From: Desmodus rotundus
Taxonomy: Eukaryota > Chordata > Mammalia > Chiroptera > Phyllostomidae
DNA: 64,000 nt
Reading direction: 5' to 3'
Assembly (NCBI RefSeq): GCF_022682495.2
Contig: NW_026527500.1
Location: forward strand, 429,083 to 493,082
The notes under the pieces are model-generated. The model searched no databases. It saw only the letters and a program-made list of their open reading frames with translations, and was not told where the DNA came from. The translations under genes and the position numbers were made by a program. Below, piece after piece: positions 12,806-24,227 of this stretch (its first letter is position 1; each line of letters starts with the position of its first letter).

Positions 12806-13479
12806 ACCGTCCTTTCTATTGCTGTTGTATCAGTTGTAATTGCTCCTCTCCCATTTCTGATTGTGTTTATGTGGATCCTCTCTTTTCGTCTTGACGAAGA
12901 TGCTTAGAGGCTTATTGGTCTTGCTCTTCTTTTCAAAGCACCACTTCCTGGATTCATTGAACTTTGAATTGTGCTTTCAGTGTGTATGTTGTTTCATTGT
13001 GCTCTGGTCTTGGTTATTTCCTTCCTTCTATTGTCTCTGGGCTGTCTTTGTTGTTTTTCCTCCAGTTCTTGTGGGAATCGGCTCAGGCTGTTCATTGGAA
13101 AGGTTTCCCTTTTGGATAGGTCTGTACTGCTGTAAACTTCCCTCTCAGGACTGCCTTTGCTGTGACCCATCAGTTATGGGTCGTTGCAAGTTCATTTTCA
13201 TTTGTTTCCATGAACTTTTTTGATTTCCTCCTTCATATCATGCTTGACCCATTCACTGTTTAATAGCATGCTGTTTAATCTGCATGAGTTTGAGTGGTTT
13301 TGAGTTCTCTCCTTGACGTTGGTTTCTACATTCAGGCCCTTGTGGCCAGAGAAAATGCGTGTTATGATTTCAATTCTCTTGAATTTGTGGAGGCGTGTTC
13401 TGTCAACTATCCCGTGGTCTATCTTTGAAAACGTTCCATGTGCATGAAAGCAATAGTGATTTTACTTCTTTGGGATGAA

Positions 13480-13584
13480 GGTCTCTCTCTCTCTCTCTCT
13501 ATCTATATATATATATATAGGTATATATATAAATATATATATATATAGGTATATATATAATATATATATATAGATATATACATA
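13480..13584. repeat. CT/TA microsatellite within U3
   Basis: A run of CT dinucleotides passes into TATA-rich repeats with periodic AGG or AGA interruptions. The matching place in U0-U2 has only a short CTCTCTCTCCGTATATATC, so the expansion is private to this copy. It lies inside the endonuclease region of the dead ORF2. Confidence 0.95.
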
Positions 13585-14171
13585 TCAGTTAAGTCTGCTC
13601 GATGTAGGAGAACGTTCAATGCCACAATTACTTCCCTGATATTTTGTGTGGAAGATCCGTCCATCTTTGGCATTGCGGTGTTGAAGTCCCCTAGTATAAT
13701 TGGGTTGCTGTCAATATCTTTCCCAAAGTCCTCAACATTTGCTTCATGTTTTGGGGTGCTTCTATGTTTGGAGCATATATATTTACAATGTTAACATCTT
13801 GTTATGGAGTCTTCCCTTGAGTATGATGAAGGGATCTTCTGGGAAACTTGTAATGTGTTTTTGAAGTCTTTTTTCTTGTTTTTCCTGATATGAGTAATGC
13901 CACCCTGACTCCCCCCAACGCACCCCCCGTCCACTTACTCGGAATAATTTTCTTCAGCTCTTCCCATTCCGTCTGCATAGGTCATTTGTTCTGAGGTGCG
14001 TCTCTTATAGGAAGCATGTGTGGGGGTCATGCTTTCTTTTCCATTCAGCAATTCTATGTCTCTTGTTTGGGGCACATAATCCATTTACGTTTAAGGTTAT
14101 TATTGATGGGTACTCATTCATTGCCAGTTTCTCGTACCTGTGATCATCTCTCTCTCGCTGTTCTTCTCGCT

Positions 14172-17100
14172 GTTTTGTTTTTCATTTTTATTGTTATTCA
14201 GTTACAGTTGTATGACTTTTCTCCCCAACATTCCTGCCCACCCCAGCCAAACCCACATCCCGGCTCGACATCCAAACTCCGCCACCGCCCCACCACCACC
14301 CCCCATCCCTCACCCCGCCCTATCGTGTTTATGCATCCTTCACAGAAGCTCCTGCAATGCCTTCCTCCCACTGTCCCCACCCCACAGCCCCATGGCTAGT
14401 GTGAGATTGTTCTCAATTTCAATGTCTCTGAGTATATTTTGTTTGCTTCATTCTTCTATTGATTATGTTCCCGTTAAAGGTGGGATCATATGGTATTTGT
14501 CCCTCACCACCTGGCTTATTTCACTTAGCATAATGCTCTCCAGTTCCATCCTTGCTCTTGCAGAGGGTGTAAGCCCCTCCTTTCTTTCTGCTGAGTAGAA
14601 TTCCATTGCGTAAATGTACCGCAGACTTTGGACCCACTCGTTTGCTGATGGGCACTTAGGTTGCTTCCAGTACTTGGCTATTGTAAACTTTGCTGCTATG
14701 GACATTAGGGTGCACCGGTTCTTTTGCATTGGTGTTTCACGGTTCTCAGGGTATAATCCAAGCAGCGGAATTGCGGGGTCAAAGGGCAGTTCCATTTTTA
14801 GTTCTCTGAGGAAATTGCCTACTGTTTTCCACAGTGGCTTCAGTAGTCTGCATTCCCACCAACAGCGCACTAGGGTCCCTTTTCTCTGCATCCTCTTCAC
14901 CCTTTTTGTGTGGATTAGTTCACGTTGGCCACTTGACTGGTGTGAGATAGTACCTTCTTGTGGTTTGAATTGGCATCTCTCTGATGGCTAGTGATGCTGA
15001 GCATCTTTTCATATGACAATGGGACCTCTGTATGCCTTTTTGGAGAAGTTTCTGTTCAAGTCTCTTGCCCCTTTTTCCATTGGGTTGCTTGTCTTCCTGG
15101 AGTGGAGTCCTGTGAGTTCTTTATCTATTTTTGGAGATCAGGCCCTTGTCTGACGTCTCCTTAGCAAGTATGTTTTCCCACACTGTTGGTTCTCTCTGTG
15201 ATTTGGTGCTGTTTTCTTTAGCCTTGCAGAAATTTTTGTTTTGATGCGGTCCCATTTGTTGATTCTTTCCTTTATGTCCCTTGCTTTAGGGGACATGTCC
15301 GTGAGGATGTTGCTGCAGGGAATGCCTGATAGTGTCCTGCCAATGTTTTCCTCAAGGACTTTTATGGTGTTACAACTTATATGTAAGTCTTTATCCACCT
15401 TGAGTTTATTTTTGTGTATGGCATAAGTTTGTGATCCAGTTTCTTTCTCTTTTTTCCTTTCCTTTGTTGTTTCTCTCTTTCACGTACCTGTCCGGATCTC
15501 CCAACACCATCTGTTGAAGAGGCTGCTTTGGCTCCATTTTATTCTCCTGCTTCCTTCATCATTTGTGAATTGAACGTAAAGGCTTGAATTTATTTCTGGG
15601 CTCTCTTTTCTGTTCCATTCTTCTGTGTGCCTGCTTTTATGCCAGTACTGGGCTGTTTGGATTACACTGGCCTTGTAATACAGTTTGACCTCAGGTATTG
15701 TGATCCCTCCTGCTTTGTTCTGCTTTCTCAACATTCCTGCAGCTATTCGGGGTCGTTTATGGTTCCATATAAATTTCTGAAATGTTTCTTCTGTGTCTGT
15801 GAAATATGTCATGGGTACTCTAATAGGGATTGCATTGAATCTGTACATCGCTCTGGGTGGTAGAGCCATTTCGATGATGTTAATTCTTCCAATTGATGAG
15901 CATGGGACATGCTTTCATTTCTGGTGTCTTCCTTAATTTCTTTCTTCAATGAGGTGTAGTGTTCCGAGTACAGGTATTTTACCTCCTTGGCGAGGTTTAT
16001 TCCTTTGTACTTTCTTTTTCTTGTTGCTGCATCAAATGGGTTTTTATTTTTCCTGATGTCTCAAGGTTGGTGTACAGAAATGCCTTTATTTTCTGAGCAT
16101 TTCCTTTGTATCCGGCTGTGCTGCCCAATTCATTGATTGGGTCAAGTAGTTTCTGTGGAGTCTGTGGAATTGTCGGCGTACACTCTCATGTCATCTGAAA
16201 ACAATGTCCGTATTGTTTCCTCCTTTCCAATTTGAATGCCTTTTGTGTCTTGTTCTTGTCTCATTGCTGTGGCTAGGGCTTCCAATACTGTGGTTCATTG
16301 GAACAGTGAGCGAGGGCATTCCCGTCTTGTTCTTGATCTTCGTTGGAGAGTTGTAAGTTTTTTTCCACTGAGTACGTTGTCGGTCGTAGGTCTCTCCTGT
16401 CTGGCCTCTATGATGTTGAGGAATGCTCCCTCTATTCCCACTTTGCTGAGTGTTTTTTTTTTTTTAATCATAAACCGCTGCTGTACCTTATCAAATGTTT
16501 TTTTCCACATCGATAGATGATATCATGTGGGTTTTGTCTTAGCTTTTGGTTATGTGGTGTTTTATGTTTATTGACTTGCGAATATTGTACCATCCTTGCA
16601 TCCCTGGGATGACCCCACTTCGTCATGGTGTATTCTCTTTTCAATGTATTGCTGGATGCGGTTTGCCCAATATTTTTTTGAGGATTTTAGCATCTCTATT
16701 CATCAGCAATATTGGCCGGAAGTTTTCTTTCTCTGTTATGTCTTTATCTGGATTGCTGTGTAGGATGATGCTGGCTTTATTAAAATTGTCTGGGAGTCTT
16801 CCATCTTCTTGAATTTTTTCTAATAATCTTTGAAGAATGGGGGCTAGTCTTTCTTTAAATGCTTCGGAAAATCCTCCTGTCTAGTCCAGGGCTTTTGTGT
16901 TTTGGAAGTTATTTAATTACTGTTTCAGTTTCATTAGTTTTTATTGTATTGTTCCGACATTCTCCTTCTTCATTGAGTTTTGGAAAGGTATTTTTTTTCT
17001 AGGAATGTTCCCATTTCATCTAGGTTTTCAAATTTCTTGGCATACAGTTCTTCATAGTAATTGCTTAAAATCCTTTGTATTTCAGTGGTATCTGTTTTAG

Positions 17101-18036
17101 TCTCTCCTCTTTCATTTCTGATTGTGTTTATTTCAGGCCTCCCCTCTCTCCTTTTTTCTTGATGAGCCTAGTGCAGGGCCTGTCAATTTTGTTTATCTTT
17201 TCAAAGAACCGCTCCTGGATGTTTTATCCCTATCTTTGTGCTTTTAGTCTCTATGTCCTGTAACTCTGCTGTGATCTTGGTTATTTCCTTCCTTCTGCTT
17301 GCTCTGGGCTGTCTTTGCTGTTGTTCTTGGGGTTCTTGAAGGTGTATGGTTAGGTTGTTTGCTTGAAATGTTTCTCTGTTTTTAAGGCAGGTATGTATTG
17401 CTATGAACTACCTCTCAGGTCTGCCTTTCCTGTGTCTTATAGGTTTTGGGTGGCTGTGAGCTGATTTTCATTTCTTTTCAGAAAGTTTTTGATTTCTTCC
17501 CTAATCTCTTTCTTGACCCATTCATTGTTTAATAGCATGCTGTTCAGTTTCCATGATTTTGAGTGTTTTGGGTTTTTTCCATTGGTGTTGCTTTCCACGT
17601 TCATTCCCTTGTGGTCAGAGAAGATGCTTGATATGGTTTCAATTTTCTTAAATTTTTTGAGGCTTGCTTTGTGTCCTATCATGTGATCTATCTTTTGAAA
17701 AGTTCCAGTTACACTTGAAAGAATGTTTACTTTGCTTCTTTGTGATGGAAAGCTCTATATATATCATCAGTTAAGTACATTTCCTTTAGGGTATTGTTAT
17801 GTGACTCATTATCCTTGTTGATATTTTGTTTGGAAGACCTGTCCATTTTCGATTTTGGGGGGGTTAAAGACCCCTACCATAATTGTGTTGCTGTCAATAT
17901 CTTTCTAGAAGTCCTACAAGATTACCTTTATGTATTTGGGTGGTCCTATGTTAGGTGCATATATATTTACAATGTTTATGTCTTCTTGGAGGATTCTTAC
18001 TTTGAATATTATGGACTGACCTTCTGGGTCACTCTT
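14172..18036 (-). mobile_element. Array unit U4: older, truncated L1 ORF2 + 3' UTR
   Basis: This is the rightmost unit of the array. It starts at the U3 joint with an A-rich tail (on +, TTTTTCATTTTTATTG) and contains the 3' UTR and ORF2. It is truncated within the endonuclease region at about 18,036, where similarity to L1-F 21,930-21,960 stops. It is clearly more diverged from U0-U2 than they are from one another, and it keeps the ancestral sequence where the others carry the T tract. It may resemble the founder from which the array grew. Confidence 0.88.
14463..18036 (-). pseudogene. L1 ORF2 pseudogene of U4 (lacks N terminus)
   Basis: The C-terminal 145 codons (14,900-14,463) and a 129-codon block (15,869-15,480) are still open and read as the ORF2 C-terminal part. 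The RT region has the Asp pair context near 16,190-16,200 but is frameshifted. A further open block (17,682-17,437) matches the post-endonuclease linker, including the DHKG motif that marks the end of the endonuclease domain. The N-terminal endonuclease half is missing, so the copy is dead. Confidence 0.85.
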
Positions 18037-18130
18037 TTTTTTTATTGTTGTTGTTGTACTACCAATTTTTGTTTTATTTTAAAGACAAAAGTTGATTTTT
18101 ATTATAAATCAAATTCTTATTTATTTTTCT
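18037..18130. other. Short T-rich joint between U4 and L1-F
   Basis: About 95 bases of T-rich sequence lie between the broken endonuclease end of U4 and the 3' tail of L1-F. I recognise nothing in it. It may hold the target DNA of L1-F plus A/T expansion of its tail. Confidence 0.5.
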
Positions 18131-18391
18131 TTGTTTTAAATTTTTATCGTTATTAAATTACTGTTGTATGCCTTTTCTCCCCAACCCTCTACCCCACCAC
18201 AGCTGAACCCACCTCCCTCCCCCAACTCCACAGTCCTCCTTGGTTTTCTCCATGTGTCCTTTATAGTAGTTCCTGTAATCCCCTCTTCCCACTGTCCCCG
18301 CCCCACCCTACCCCCCCGCCTTGGCTATTATTAGATTGTTCTTAACTTCAATGTTTCTGGTTATATAGTGTTTGCTTTTTTCTTTTGTGGA

Positions 18392-21300
18392 TTATGTTCC
18401 AGTTAAAGGTGAGATCATATGGTATTTGTTCCTCACTGCCTGGTTTATTTCACTTAGCATAATGCTCTCCAGTTTCATCCATGCTGTTGCAAAGGGTATA
18501 AGCTCCTTCTTTCTCTATGCTGTGTAGAATTCCATTGTCTAAATATACCATAGTTTTTGGATCCACTCATTTGCTGATGGGCACTTAGGTTGCTTCCAGT
18601 ACTTGGCTACTGTATATTGTGCTGCTATGAACATTGGGGTGCACAGGTTCTTTTGGATTGGTGTTTCAGGGTTCTTAGGGTATAATCCCAGCAGCGGAAT
18701 TGCTGGGTCAGAGGGCAGTTCCGTTTTTAGTTTTCTGAGGAAATTCCATGCTGTTTTCCACAGCAACCTCACCAGTGTGCATTACCACCAACACTGCATT
18801 AGGGTTCCCTTTTCTCCGCATCCTCTCCAACATTTGTTTGTGGATTTTTTCGTGTTGGCGACTCTGACTGGTGTGATATGGTACCTCCTTGTGGTTTGAA
18901 TTGGCATCTCTCTGATGTCTAGCGATGCTGAGCGTCTTTTCATATGTTTCTGGGCCCTCTGGATGTCTTCCTTGGAGAAGTGTCTGTTCAAGTCCTTTGC
19001 CCATTTGTTAATTGGGTTGTTTGTCTTCCTGGAGTGGAGTCATGTGAGTTCTTTATATATTTTGGAGATGAGGCCCCTGTCTGAGGTATCATTAGCATAT
19101 ATGTTTTCCCATACTGTTGTTTCTCTTTGTAATTTGGTGCTATTTTCTTTAGCCATGAAGAAGCTTTTTATTTTGATGAGTTCCCATTTGTTTATTCTTT
19201 CCTTTATGTCCCTTGCTTTAGGGGATGTGTCTGTGGGGATGTTGCTGCATAAAATGTCTGAGATTTTCCTGCCAATGTTTTCCTCAAGGACTTTTATGGT
19301 GTTACAACTTATATTTAAGTTTTATCCATCTTGAGTTTATTTTTGTGTATGGCGTAAGTTGGTGATCGAGTTTCATTTTTTTGCACGTAGCTGTCCACAG
19401 CTCCCAACACCATCTGTTGAAAGGGCTGTTTTTGCTGCCTTTTATGCTTCTGCCTCCTTTGTCAAATATTAATAGACTGTACAGACTTGAGTTTATTTCT
19501 GGACTCTCTGTTCTGTTCCATTGGTCTATGTGCCTGTTTTTATGCCAGTATCAGTCTGTTTTTATTACAGAGGCCTTGTAATACAGTTTGATATCAGGTA
19601 TTGTGATCCCTCCTGCTTTGTTCTTCTTTCTCGAAATTGCTGCAGATATTCGGGGTCATTTATGGTTCCATATGAATTTCTGAAATGTTTGTTCTATATC
19701 TGTGAAATATGTCATGGGTACTCTAATAGGGATTGCATTGAATCTGTAAATTGCTTTGGGTACTATGGCCATTATGATGATGTGAATTCTTCCAATCCAT
19801 GTGCATAGTACATGCTTCTATTTGTTTGTGTCTTCCTTAATTTCTTTCTTCAGTGTTGTGTAGTTTTCTGAGTACAGGTCTTTTACCTCCTTGGTTAGGT
19901 TGATTCCTAGGTATTTGATTTTTCTTGTTGCTATATCAAATAGGGTCTTTTTCCTGATTTCTATTTCTGCTGTTTCATTGTTGTTGTACAGGAATGCCTT
20001 TGATTTCTGAGTATTGATTTTGTATCCAGCTGTTTTGCCAAATTCATTTATTAGGTCGAGAAGTTTTTTGGTGTTGTCTATAGGGTTTTGCATGTACACT
20101 ATCATGTCGTCTGCAAACAGTGACAATTTCATTTCCTCCTTTCCCTTTTGGATGCCTTGTAGTGCTTTTTCCTGTCTGATTGCTGTGGCTAGGACTTCCC
20201 ATACTATGTTGAATAGGAGTGGAGAGAGAGGGCATCCTTGTCTTGTTCCTGATCTTAGTTGGAAAGCTCTAAGTTTTTGTCCATTGAGTGTGATGTTGGC
20301 TGTAGGTCTCTCATATATGGCCTTCATTATTTTGAGGAATGCTCCCTTTATTCCCACTTTGCTGAGTGTTTTTATCAGAAATGGGTGCTGCATCTTATCA
20401 AATGCTTTTTCTGCATCTATTAATATGATCATGTGATTTTTGTCTTTGCTGTTGTTGATGTGATGTATTATGTTTATTGATTTGTGAATATTGTACCATC
20501 CTTGCATCCCTGGGATGAATCCCACTTGGTCATGATGTATGGTCTTTTTAATGTATTGCAAGGTGCGGTTTGACAATATTTTTTTGAGAATTTTAGCGTC
20601 TATATTCATCAGCTATATTGGCCTGAAGTTTTCTTTCTTCGTTGTGTCTTTATCTCGTTTTGGGATTAGGATCATGCTGTCTTCATAAAAAGAGTTTGGC
20701 AGTCTTCCATCAGTTTGGAGTTTTTCGAATAGTCTGTGAAGGATAGGGGTTAGCTCTTCCTTACATGCTTTATAGAATTCTCCTGTGAAACCATCTCATC
20801 CAGGGCTTTTGTGTGATGGGAGTTTTTTGATGACGGCTTCAATTTCCTCTGCTGTTATTGGTCTGTTCAGGTTTTCTGCTTCTTCTTCATTCAGTTTTGG
20901 AAGATTATATTTTTCTAGAAATGTATCCCTTTCATCTAGGTTTTCAAATTTCATAGCATACAGGTCTTCATAGTAATTTCTTACAATCCTTTGTTTTCTG
21001 TGGTGTCTGTTGTAATCTCTCCTCTTTCATTTCTAATTCTCTTTATTTGGATCCTCTCTCTTTTTCTTCTTGATGAGCCTACTTAAAGGCTTGTCGATTT
21101 TGTTTATCTTTTCAAAGAACCAGCTCCTGGATTCATTGATCCTTACAATTGTGCTTTTATTCTCTATGTCATTTAACTCTGCTCTGATCTTCGTTATTTC
21201 CTTCCTTCTGCTTTCTCTGGGCTGTCTTTGTTGTTTTCCTCCAGTTCTTGTAGGAGTAGGGATAGGTCGTTCGTTTGAAATGTTTCTATCTTCTTAAGGT

Positions 21301-22215
21301 CGGCCTGTATTGCTATGCACTTCCCTCTCAGAGTGCCTTTGCTGTGTCCCATAGGTTTTGTGTTGTTGTGGGTTCATTTTCATTTGTTTCCAGGAAGTTT
21401 TTGATTTCTTCCCTAATCTCGTTCTTGACCCATTCATTGTTTAATAGCATGCTATTCAGTCTCCATGCTTTTGAGTGTTTTGGGTTTTTTCCTTTCGGGT
21501 TGGTTTCTAATTTCAGTCCCTTGTGGTCAGAGAAAATGCTTGATATGATTTCAATTTTCTTGAATTTGTTGAGGCTTGCTTTGTGTCCTATCATGTGGTC
21601 AATCTTTGAAAAAGTTCTATGGACACCTGAAAAGAATGTGTATTTTGTTTCTTTGGGATGAAAAGCTCTGTCTATATATATCAGTTAAGTCCATTTCCTC
21701 TAGGGTATTGTTAAGTGACACAATATCTTTGTTGATATTTTGTTTGGAAGACCTGTCCATTTTTGATAGTGGGGTGTTAAAATCCCCTACTATAATTGTG
21801 TTGCTGTCAATATCTTTCTTGAAATCCTCCAAGATTTTCTTTATGTATTTGGGTGCTCCTATGTTGGATGCATATATATTTACAATGTTTATGTGTTCTT
21901 GGTGGATTCTTTCTTTGAATATTATGGACTGACCTTCTGGGTCTCTCTTTATGGGCCTTCTTTGGAAGTATATTTTGTCTGATATGAGTATTGCTACCCC
22001 TGCTTTTTTTTTCCTGTCCATTTGGTTCGAAAATTTGTTTCCAGCCTTTCACTTTCAGTCTGTGTAAGTCTTTTTGTCCTGTGATGGTTCTCTTGTAGGC
22101 AGCATATGTGTGGGTCATGTTTTCTTATCCATTCAGCTATTCTATGTCTTTTGATTGGAGCATTTAATCCATTTATGTTTAAGGTTATTATCGATAGGTG
22201 GTTATTCATTGCCAT
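18392..22215 (-). pseudogene. L1-F ORF2 (endonuclease/reverse transcriptase), broken
   Basis: The span is 3824 bases, the expected length for ORF2. The N-terminal open block (22,215-21,994) shows the endonuclease start TLNINGLNAP and the LQENH motif, where L1s usually have LQETH. The next blocks show GDFNTPLS and DHKGLKLE, both endonuclease landmarks. The RT domain is one 263-codon open block (20,609-19,818) with FADDMIVY near 20,094-20,117, the catalytic motif. The C-terminal block is 18,772-18,539. Frameshifts lie between these blocks (for example near 21,600), so no full protein is made. A stretch of 20.6-19.8 kb remains a well-preserved RT. Confidence 0.92.
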
Positions 22216-22261
22216 TTTTTCCTACCTGTGTTCCTCTCTCTTTGTCTTTTCCTTCCTTTCC

Positions 22262-23189
22262 TTAAAGCAGTCCCTTTAACACCTCTTGCAGGGCTGGTTT
22301 CATGGAAGCGTATACTTTTAGACTTCTTTTGTCTGGGAAACTCCTCATTTGGCCTTCTATCTTGATTGAGAGCCTTGCTGGGTAAGGTAGTCTTGGTTAC
22401 AGTCCTCTGGTTCTTATCCCTTGGAATATTTTTTGCCATTTTCTTCTGGCTTGGAGCGTTTCCATTGAGAGGTCAGCTGCTAACCTTATTGGGGCTCCCT
22501 TGTATGTTACTTCCTTTTTTTCCCTTGCTGTTTTAAGATCCTCTCTTTGTCTTCAAATTTTGCCTTTTTAATTATGATGTGGCTTCCACTGGGCCTCTGT
22601 GGGTTCCTCTTGATTGGGACTCTGTGTTTCCTGGATTTATGTGACTTTTCCTCTCATCAAATTAGGGAAATTTTCCATCATTACTTTTTCAAACAGGTTC
22701 TCTATCCCTTGCTCTTCTTCTTCTCCTTCTGGTATTCCTATTATACGGATATTGTTTCGTTTCATGTTGTCCTGCATTTCCCTTATTACCTCTTCATTCT
22801 TTCTGAGCCTCTTTTCCTTTTCTTCCTCTTTCTGGGTGTTTTTTTCTACTTTGTCCTCCAGCTCGCTCATCCAATCCTCTTCTTCATCAATTCTGCTTTT
22901 CATTCCTTCTACTGTGTTCTTCAGTTTGAAATTGTATTACTCATTTCCTCTTCGCCTTTGTTAATAGTTTCTGTTTCCTTTTTCATGTTGATATAGTTTG
23001 CAGTGAGTTCATTTTAGTTTCCCTGTAATTTCTGGTAGTTCTCTGTGAGCTCAGAGAGCTCAGTAGCTTCCTGATAACAATTGCTTTGAACTCAATATCT
23101 GATTGTTGACGTGCCTCTTTTTCAGTTAGCATTCTTTCTGAGGCTTCCTCCTTTTCTTTCATTTGGGGATTGGTTCTTTGTCTTCCCAT
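22262..23189 (-). pseudogene. L1-F ORF1 (RNA-binding coiled-coil protein), broken
   Basis: ORF1p is the trimeric nucleic-acid chaperone that coats L1 RNA. The start at 23,189 gives MGRQRTNPQMK, shared with L1-B. The glutamate/lysine-rich coiled coil and the RRM entry NIRIIGIPEGEE (about 22,750-22,720) are clear. The C-terminal domain continues to a TAA at 22,264-22,262. The reading frame changes at least twice, including between the first block (23,189-22,983) and the coiled coil. Not functional. Confidence 0.88.
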
Positions 23190-23404
23190 TGTTTGTGAGA
23201 CTCTTCTTGTTGGCCTCTGCTTTTTAAGTTGCTCTATTCTGACTCCCTGGGTTTATAGTATGAACTTCTATGGTAGAATGCCAATGGGATTCAGTGGTGC
23301 TGTGTCCTTAATCTCCTGTGCTCACTGGTCTTGAGTTGTCATCTGTGGCTGTAACGCGGTCTAACTCTGATCTTTTCAGCACTCCAGGTTTTGTTGTCTC
23401 ACCT

Positions 23405-23665
23405 GTGGGAAAAAGAGGAAGCAGAGGGAAGAAGGGAAAAAGGGAATAGGAGAGGAAAGGAAGGAAGGAAGAAGGAATAAAGAAAGATAGGAGGTAAGAT
23501 AAGAAGGAATTTTAACAAAAATTAAAACAAAACAATAAATAAAAGAAGGCAGGAAACAGGAATAAAAGAGGTAAAGGATGGAAGGAAGAAGGAATAAAAG
23601 AAAGACAGAGGACAGAAAGGAAGAAGGAATTCAGGGGGTAAAGAGGAAAGAAAAAAGAAAGTCTT
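23405..23665 (+). repeat. Purine-rich GGAA/GAAG tract in L1-F 5' UTR
   Basis: A run of GGAAGGAAGAAGG-like repeats is broken by a short AT-rich stretch (23,510-23,550). The same position in L1-A is polypyrimidine on the sense strand, so the tract is a property of this 5' UTR type. Confidence 0.85.
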
Positions 23666-24091
23666 CTTCTGGCTTTAAACCTGTCCGGTTAGTTCTGCTG
23701 GTCTTCCTGTCTGTGGAATGGGAGGGGGTGGTTGGAAGGATTGGTTTCACTTTTCTCCCTTCCAGAGCCACACTCTTCACTGTTGTTCAGCCTTCAGTAC
23801 CGTTCCTCCAGGTTCTTCTGCTCTCCACTAGGCCTTTAGTTCACCAACTGTGCTGTCTTTGAGTTGCACCAATTAGAGGCAACTCACATTCTCCCTTCTT
23901 GCTCTTTGCTGTCTTAGATGCTAGGGGCTCTCAGTGCTGCTATGGTTCAGCCCGGTACTGGGTCGAGTCTTTCCAGAGAATGCAGTCTCCCCTAACCCTG
24001 CAGCTCCCCTCTTCTGTGCATTTTGCCTTCCTCCTAGAGAGCCAGTGGGCCCTGCAGGGTTCTGTGCACAGGGGCTAGGTAGGAGTTTTTC

Positions 24092-24227
24092 TTTTTTTCT
24101 TTAATTTTTTTATTGTTATTCAATTACAGTTGTGTGCCTTTTCTCCCCACCCCTCCATAAAAAAAAAAAAAAAAGGAAACAAAATATAACCAGAGACATT
24201 GAAGTTAAGAACAATCTAACAATAGGG
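24092..24227 (-). mobile_element. Twin-primed L1 3' UTR fragment with 11-bp TSD
   Basis: The first half (24,092-about 24,155) is an antisense L1 3' end with its tail. It is followed by an A run and then a sense-oriented 3' UTR piece (about 24,175-24,227, GGAAACAAAATATAACCAGA). The flanks carry an exact duplication AGGAGTTTTTC at 24,081-24,091 and 24,228-24,238. An inverted 5' part plus a TSD is the signature of twin priming. Confidence 0.88.

Larger units (their letters stand above)
10192..14127 (-). pseudogene. L1 ORF2 pseudogene of U3
   Basis: This is a decayed ORF2 with the C-terminal end at 10,192 and the start region at 14,119-14,127. Unlike U0-U2, the second start ATG (14,121-14,119) is still present, while the first is CTG. 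This fits the idea that the right end of U3 is an older, separately evolving segment. A 27-base T tract (12,779-12,805) and the microsatellite at 13,480-13,584 interrupt the coding sequence. Not functional. Confidence 0.85.
9901..14171 (-). mobile_element. Array unit U3: mosaic L1 ORF2 + 3' UTR, 4271 bp
   Basis: From 9901 to about 13,430 this unit matches U2 almost base for base, with a few changes such as 10,490-10,520 and 12,325-12,332. Beyond about 13,430 it becomes clearly more diverged from U0-U2, for example at 13,436-13,470 and 13,630-13,760, and it carries an expanded CT/TA microsatellite that accounts for most of its extra length. Its inter-ORF end and joint to U4 (about 14,172) still follow the common array structure. 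The abrupt change suggests that a homogenised block ends here. Confidence 0.9.
1..18036 (-). repeat. Head-to-tail tandem array of L1 ORF2 + 3' UTR units
   Basis: The same block recurs with the landmark ATCTGGATTGCTGTGTAGG at about 1, 4160, 8319, 12481 and 16746, giving spacings of 4159, 4159, 4162 and 4265 bases. Each unit, read on the - strand, is an L1 ORF2 followed by its 3' UTR and A-rich tail. The tail abuts the inter-ORF region of the next unit directly, at about 1582, 5741, 9901 and 14172. No unique sequence separates the units. U0, U1 and U2 and most of U3 differ by only a handful of bases seen by eye; the 5' end of U3 and all of U4 are more diverged. Tandem arrays of complete ORF2 blocks are not how L1 normally sits in genomes, so either unequal crossing-over or a misassembly must be considered. 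Confidence 0.93.

Noticed and set aside
13480..13584. CRISPR-like or origin-like repeat
   Set aside because: A simple CT/TA microsatellite in mammalian L1 sequence; no spacers or associated genes.
1..18036. Segmental duplication of a host gene
   Set aside because: The repeating unit is wholly L1 ORF2 and 3' UTR; no host exon lies in it.
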